From positions 366,216 through 430,215 of the forward strand of contig VXNM01000014.1 in NCBI GenBank assembly GCA_009840545.1: DNA of 64,000 nt, read 5' to 3'. Under the pieces are notes generated by a model. The model was not told where the DNA came from. It saw nothing but the letters and a program-made list of their open reading frames with translations, and did no database searches. The position numbers and the translations under genes are program-made. This document shows positions 61,250 through 64,000 of the stretch, in pieces. The number at the start of each line of letters is the position of its first letter. The first letter of the stretch is position 1. The stretch comes from Gammaproteobacteria bacterium (GTDB taxonomy: Bacteria > Pseudomonadota > Gammaproteobacteria > Pseudomonadales > Azotimanducaceae).

Positions 61250-62562
61250 ACTCAGTAACAGCATCCACGCTTTCAGAGATCAGACAGTACTACGTCGAGC
61301 ACTTTCCTTCCGACGCATCTCAACTGCTTCAATCCTTGTCTGACGATCAATTACTGTACGAGACTCAAGGGTTTTCCAAGCGCACTTCTGAAGACGTAAT
61401 CGATTTGCTGCCTCCTGTTCAAGCTGTTTCCTTGTTTCAAAAAACTTCTGAAGCCGCAAGGCACGACTTTCTGGTCCACGCACCTCCTCGTCTTCTGCTG
61501 AAGGTCTTGTTGCACACGGAACCAACAACTCGAGAAGATTGGTTTGACAATCTGCACCACTCAGAGCGAACAGAAATCGAGCAGCTCTTGAGTTTCCCAC
61601 CAAACTCAGTGGCGAGTGTCATGGAGTCCTCGGTTGGAACCATTCAAATTGGCATGACGGTTGACGAGGCACTGCATCAAATAAGAATTGAGTCCATCGA
61701 AAACGATTCTTCCGCCTTCGTTACTGATGACCAAAACTGTTTGGTGGGACGCGTGACCATGCAAGACCTCGCCCTTGCGCCTGGGGCGACACCACTACGT
61801 GACTTGCTCGCACAATCAGAGTCGCCAATAACAGTGAGAGTCTACGAGGATTACGACGTCGTCGCCGAGTTAATCGACGACATTGAAATTGATGCCCTAC
61901 CCGTCGTTGACGACCAAATGAAGTTGATGGGAGTCGTACGGCATGAGCAGCTTCGAGACGTTGTAGAAACTCACGCGCAAGCCGATCTCCAAAGAATGGT
62001 TGGCGTCAGCGTCAAGGAACATGCACACTCTCGTGGATCCCTTGCGGTACGTCACAGATTACCGTGGCTCTTCATCAACTTGCTCACAGCTTTCCTTGCT
62101 GCGTCCGTAGTAGGACTGTTTGAAAACCTAATCGCTCAGTTCACAGCTCTGGCTGTCTTGTTGCCGATAGTGGCGGGACAAAGCGGAAACGCAGGGTCAC
62201 AAGCAATGGCTGTTGCGATTCGAGGGCTTGCGCTTCGAGAAATCAGTCTTAGGGAGTGGTACAAGCTGTCCCGCAAAGAGCTGTTCGTAGGGATTTGCAA
62301 CGGGATACTCATCGCCATCGTCTGTGCAGTAGCGGTCTTCGTTTGGAGCGGCCAGTCCATCGGTCTTACCATCATCATTTCGCTCTCCATGGTGATTGCA
62401 TTAGCGATCGCCGGTGTTGCTGGACTCTTGGTTCCGATGCTTCTAAGTCGTTTTGGACAAGATCCCGCAACAGCATCCTCAATCATTCTTACAACAATTA
62501 CCGACGTAGTAGGTTTCTTCGTGTTCCTGGGCATCGCGTTGATACTATCTGGACTGATCTGA
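61246..62562 (+). CDS. mgtE: Magnesium transporter MgtE
   Basis: A 438-residue MgtE: N-domain (residues about 10-125), CBS pair (about 130-250; SVASVMESSVGTIQIGMTVD, IDALPVVDDQMKLMGVVRHE), and a C-terminal domain of five membrane helices beginning RLPWLFINLLTAFLAASVVG, with the conserved VAGQSGNAGSQAMAVAIRG and DPATASSIILTTITDVVGFF that line the Mg2+ path. ATG overlaps the previous stop. Channel-type Mg2+ uptake gated by cytosolic Mg2+. Confidence 0.94.
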   Translation: MNSVTASTLSEIRQYYVEHFPSDASQLLQSLSDDQLLYETQGFSKRTSEDVIDLLPPVQAVSLFQKTSEAARHDFLVHAPPRLLLKVLLHTEPTTREDWFDNLHHSERTEIEQLLSFPPNSVASVMESSVGTIQIGMTVDEALHQIRIESIENDSSAFVTDDQNCLVGRVTMQDLALAPGATPLRDLLAQSESPITVRVYEDYDVVAELIDDIEIDALPVVDDQMKLMGVVRHEQLRDVVETHAQADLQRMVGVSVKEHAHSRGSLAVRHRLPWLFINLLTAFLAASVVGLFENLIAQFTALAVLLPIVAGQSGNAGSQAMAVAIRGLALREISLREWYKLSRKELFVGICNGILIAIVCAVAVFVWSGQSIGLTIIISLSMVIALAIAGVAGLLVPMLLSRFGQDPATASSIILTTITDVVGFFVFLGIALILSGLI

Positions 62563-62690
62563 GAAATCATCAAGCATAGGTCCAATTCCCGGGACCGCAG
62601 ACGGACGTACTATTTAGGGTAGTGCCAAGGTTCAGCCATTGGATAACGACCATAGCTACAGAACCGTAGTTTTAAGTTCGTACCAACGCA

Positions 62691-62740
62691 CAGTGTCGAG
62701 TGTCTAGCCCGGACTCGGCACTGTTTGGGGACACCAAACA
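62691..62740. repeat. Two overlapping hairpins after mgtE
   Basis: CAGTGTCGAGT (62691-62701) pairs with ACTCGGCACTG (62713-62723), 11 bp with one G-U, loop of 11. Directly behind, TGTTTGG (62722-62728) pairs with CCAAACA (62734-62740), loop GGACA. The two share two bases, so they are adjacent and nearly exclusive. They lie 130 bases after mgtE and about 110 before the next gene. A terminator/attenuator or small RNA is possible. Confidence 0.5.
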
Positions 62741-62847
62741 TGAAGACCCTACATGCACTTATCCGCTAGCGCAGTGTCCAATGAAGGCTGCCGTGCGGAT
62801 GAACTACACCGCAAGCAAGCCATGGCATTGTTCAGAGCGAGGAAAGG

Positions 62848-63471
62848 ATGGCTATTCCTAAGCGAACACTAAAGGGTCACAGTGGCAATGGACGAGGCCC
62901 GTATTCCGTTCCTTACTCGGATCTGACTGTTTCGCCAAGCCCACGAGCCCAGTGGGAAAAGGCCAAAATGCGGAGTGGGGAAGCAATTATTCGTAGCACT
63001 CTAGCGTGTGCGTGGGTAAGCCTATTCTCCTTGATGGTGGCGCATTGCACGGTCTATTGGTTTCTAAGACAAAAACTCGGCATGTTCTTCCAGGAACTGA
63101 CCGTTCTCACGCTTCTCGCCTTGCTGATGATCCCTTTGGCCATTCTTCTTCCGAGCAAAGTCTACATGCGACGATGTCGTCGAAAGATTGGTGTGTCAGC
63201 ATTCACTTCGAAATGGAACACATACCTTGAGACTGTCATTGGTCGTCCAATGGCGACTTCCCTGATTTGGGTTCTTGGATTCTCGCTAATCGCTTGGGCG
63301 TGTAAAGGACTGGAAGGGTTGATTTTCATCCACAGGTTATCGTGGCCAAAGGATTGGCTGTTCGCAATGCTGTGTGCAATACCAATTGCTATTGCGGTGT
63401 CTTTCCCTGTTTGGCGGCTTGCACGTCGCAGCATCTCGAGACGACTGGGTTCACTAGCATCGACACCATAG
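62848..63471 (+). CDS. Uncharacterised membrane protein
   Basis: A 207-residue protein with a good Shine-Dalgarno (GAGGAAAGG). An N-terminal soluble stretch of about 45 residues is followed by four hydrophobic segments (LACAWVSLFSLMVAHCTVYW, LTVLTLLALLMIPLAILLP, ATSLIWVLGFSLIAWACKGL, LFAMLCAIPIAIAVSFPVW) and a basic C-terminus. No family recognised. Codon use and length suggest a real gene. Confidence 0.6.
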   Translation: MAIPKRTLKGHSGNGRGPYSVPYSDLTVSPSPRAQWEKAKMRSGEAIIRSTLACAWVSLFSLMVAHCTVYWFLRQKLGMFFQELTVLTLLALLMIPLAILLPSKVYMRRCRRKIGVSAFTSKWNTYLETVIGRPMATSLIWVLGFSLIAWACKGLEGLIFIHRLSWPKDWLFAMLCAIPIAIAVSFPVWRLARRSISRRLGSLASTP

Positions 63472-63618
63472 CGTCAAGCTGAAGTAAACACTGTCGTGCT
63501 AGTGGTTGAAACGGTGCCAGCTCTTCTGGGTTGGACTCAGTGCGGCGATTGGCTTGCCGTGTCGAGTAACGTTCACGATCTACTAAGGATATCTTGATGT
63601 GGGATGAAAGCCATTTGA

Positions 63619-63906
63619 CTAGCTTCCCTTGATCCATCTCAGAATTCGAGGAATCTGAAATGCCCACATTACGGCATCCTTCACCGGTTTATGAGTCGAG
63701 CAAATTGCCAACACAAAAACGCCATATAGCAAAAAACCAAGCCCGCAAGAACCGGCAATCATGTGGGATTGCCCGTAGTCGTAAGCAAAGAAGTAGCAGA
63801 CTATCGGACATATAACGCAAAGCGTATAGCCACCAAATGCGAAGGCTAGTCGCAGTTGCCAGATTTCCATCCGTTCTTGTGCTGCCTTGCTTCTACGAAC
63901 CAGCAT
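63619..63906 (-). CDS. Small membrane protein of unknown function
   Basis: A 95-residue protein with two hydrophobic segments (LAFAFGGYTLCVICPIVCYF and IAGSCGLGFLLYGVFVLAIC) between a basic N-terminus and a basic C-terminus (FQIPRILRWIKGS). No homologue recognised. It starts 40 bases downstream of the tRNA-Ala end and could be part of its transcript. Confidence 0.5.
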   Translation of the reverse strand: MLVRRSKAAQERMEIWQLRLAFAFGGYTLCVICPIVCYFFAYDYGQSHMIAGSCGLGFLLYGVFVLAICSTHKPVKDAVMWAFQIPRILRWIKGS

Positions 63907-63945
63907 GTTGGACGCCGAGAGATGCTCTTTGGATCAATCGTGAGC

Positions 63946-64000
63946 TGGTGGAGCCAGGGGGGATCGAACCCCCGACCTCGACAATGCCATTGTCGCGCTC
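63946..64000 (-). tRNA. tRNA-Ala (GGC), 3' part, cut by window end
   Basis: The reverse strand ends in an encoded CCA with A discriminator, T arm GGGGG-TTCGATC-CCCCC, and anticodon stem CGACA/TGTCG around loop ATGGCAT, which sets anticodon GGC. The 5' part lies beyond the window. Confidence 0.9.

Noticed and set aside
1..64000. CRISPR arrays, rRNA genes, insertion sequences, transposases
   Set aside because: No regularly spaced repeats, rRNA signatures or transposase-like proteins were found.

Overview
The window looks like chromosomal DNA of a gammaproteobacterium that uses ubiquinone, most likely a marine or host-associated lineage with roughly half G+C. The evidence is gene order: rpsA / cmk-hisC-pheA-serC-gyrA, then ubiG-yciK, then rluB-scpB-scpA-trpS-yciO-ung-lysS-prfB-recJ-hom-dsbC-xerD, then rplS-trmD-rimM-rpsP / ffh, ypjD, corB. 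These are classic gammaproteobacterial neighbourhoods, but several usual members are missing from them (tyrA/aroA, gph, thrC). No rRNA, CRISPR array, phage or insertion sequence was seen. The marine or host-associated part is inference from accessory content (GH32, Fe/2-oxoglutarate dioxygenases, an ankyrin protein, DUF6152).

Layout. 0-9 kb: a partial rpsA, an inserted ankyrin-repeat gene, then the cmk-hisC-pheA-serC-gyrA block. 9-10.3 kb: a decayed golvesin-like pseudogene in front of ubiG. 10.4-11.9 kb: ubiG and yciK. 11.9-28.3 kb: an uninterrupted minus-strand run of housekeeping genes, many with 1-4 nt overlaps, including prfB with its programmed +1 frameshift. 28.4-32.3 kb: ypjD, corB and a convergent leuA. 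32.6-38.4 kb: a selenocysteine tRNA with its own sigma70-like promoter, a rhomboid protease, a GCS2-type ligase coupled to an M14 peptidase, and a fused FAD oxidoreductase-SelD. 38.5-45.2 kb: a divergent cluster of secreted redox and uncharacterised proteins (redoxin/cytochrome/copper-monooxygenase-like/EF-hand protein; two related WEGDTLVV-family proteins; DUF6152; a cytochrome-like lipoprotein; two DUF6644-like membrane proteins).

45.2-64 kb is mixed accessory and core: an SDR with a [2Fe-2S] ferredoxin, coaE and a PHP gene, a broken HEPN/MNT module followed by a decayed second copy of the PHP 3' end, a methyltransferase, CopA with a lone cytochrome oxidase subunit III, a PspB-like gene whose 3' end is copied again at the end of the next (phytanoyl-CoA dioxygenase-like) gene, a TauD-like dioxygenase, a Baeyer-Villiger monooxygenase, a GH32 hydrolase, a VOC protein, a three-gene MscS / MgtE-N / MgtE operon, two small membrane proteins and the 3' part of a tRNA-Ala.

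The most interesting signals are: the tRNA-Sec with only 12 paired positions in its acceptor plus T stack; the 38.5-45.2 kb periplasmic redox cluster with a possible N-terminal-histidine copper protein; two independent cases where the 3' end of a gene is duplicated on the far side of an inserted gene or module; and a GyrA whose quinolone-binding serine position is glutamine.
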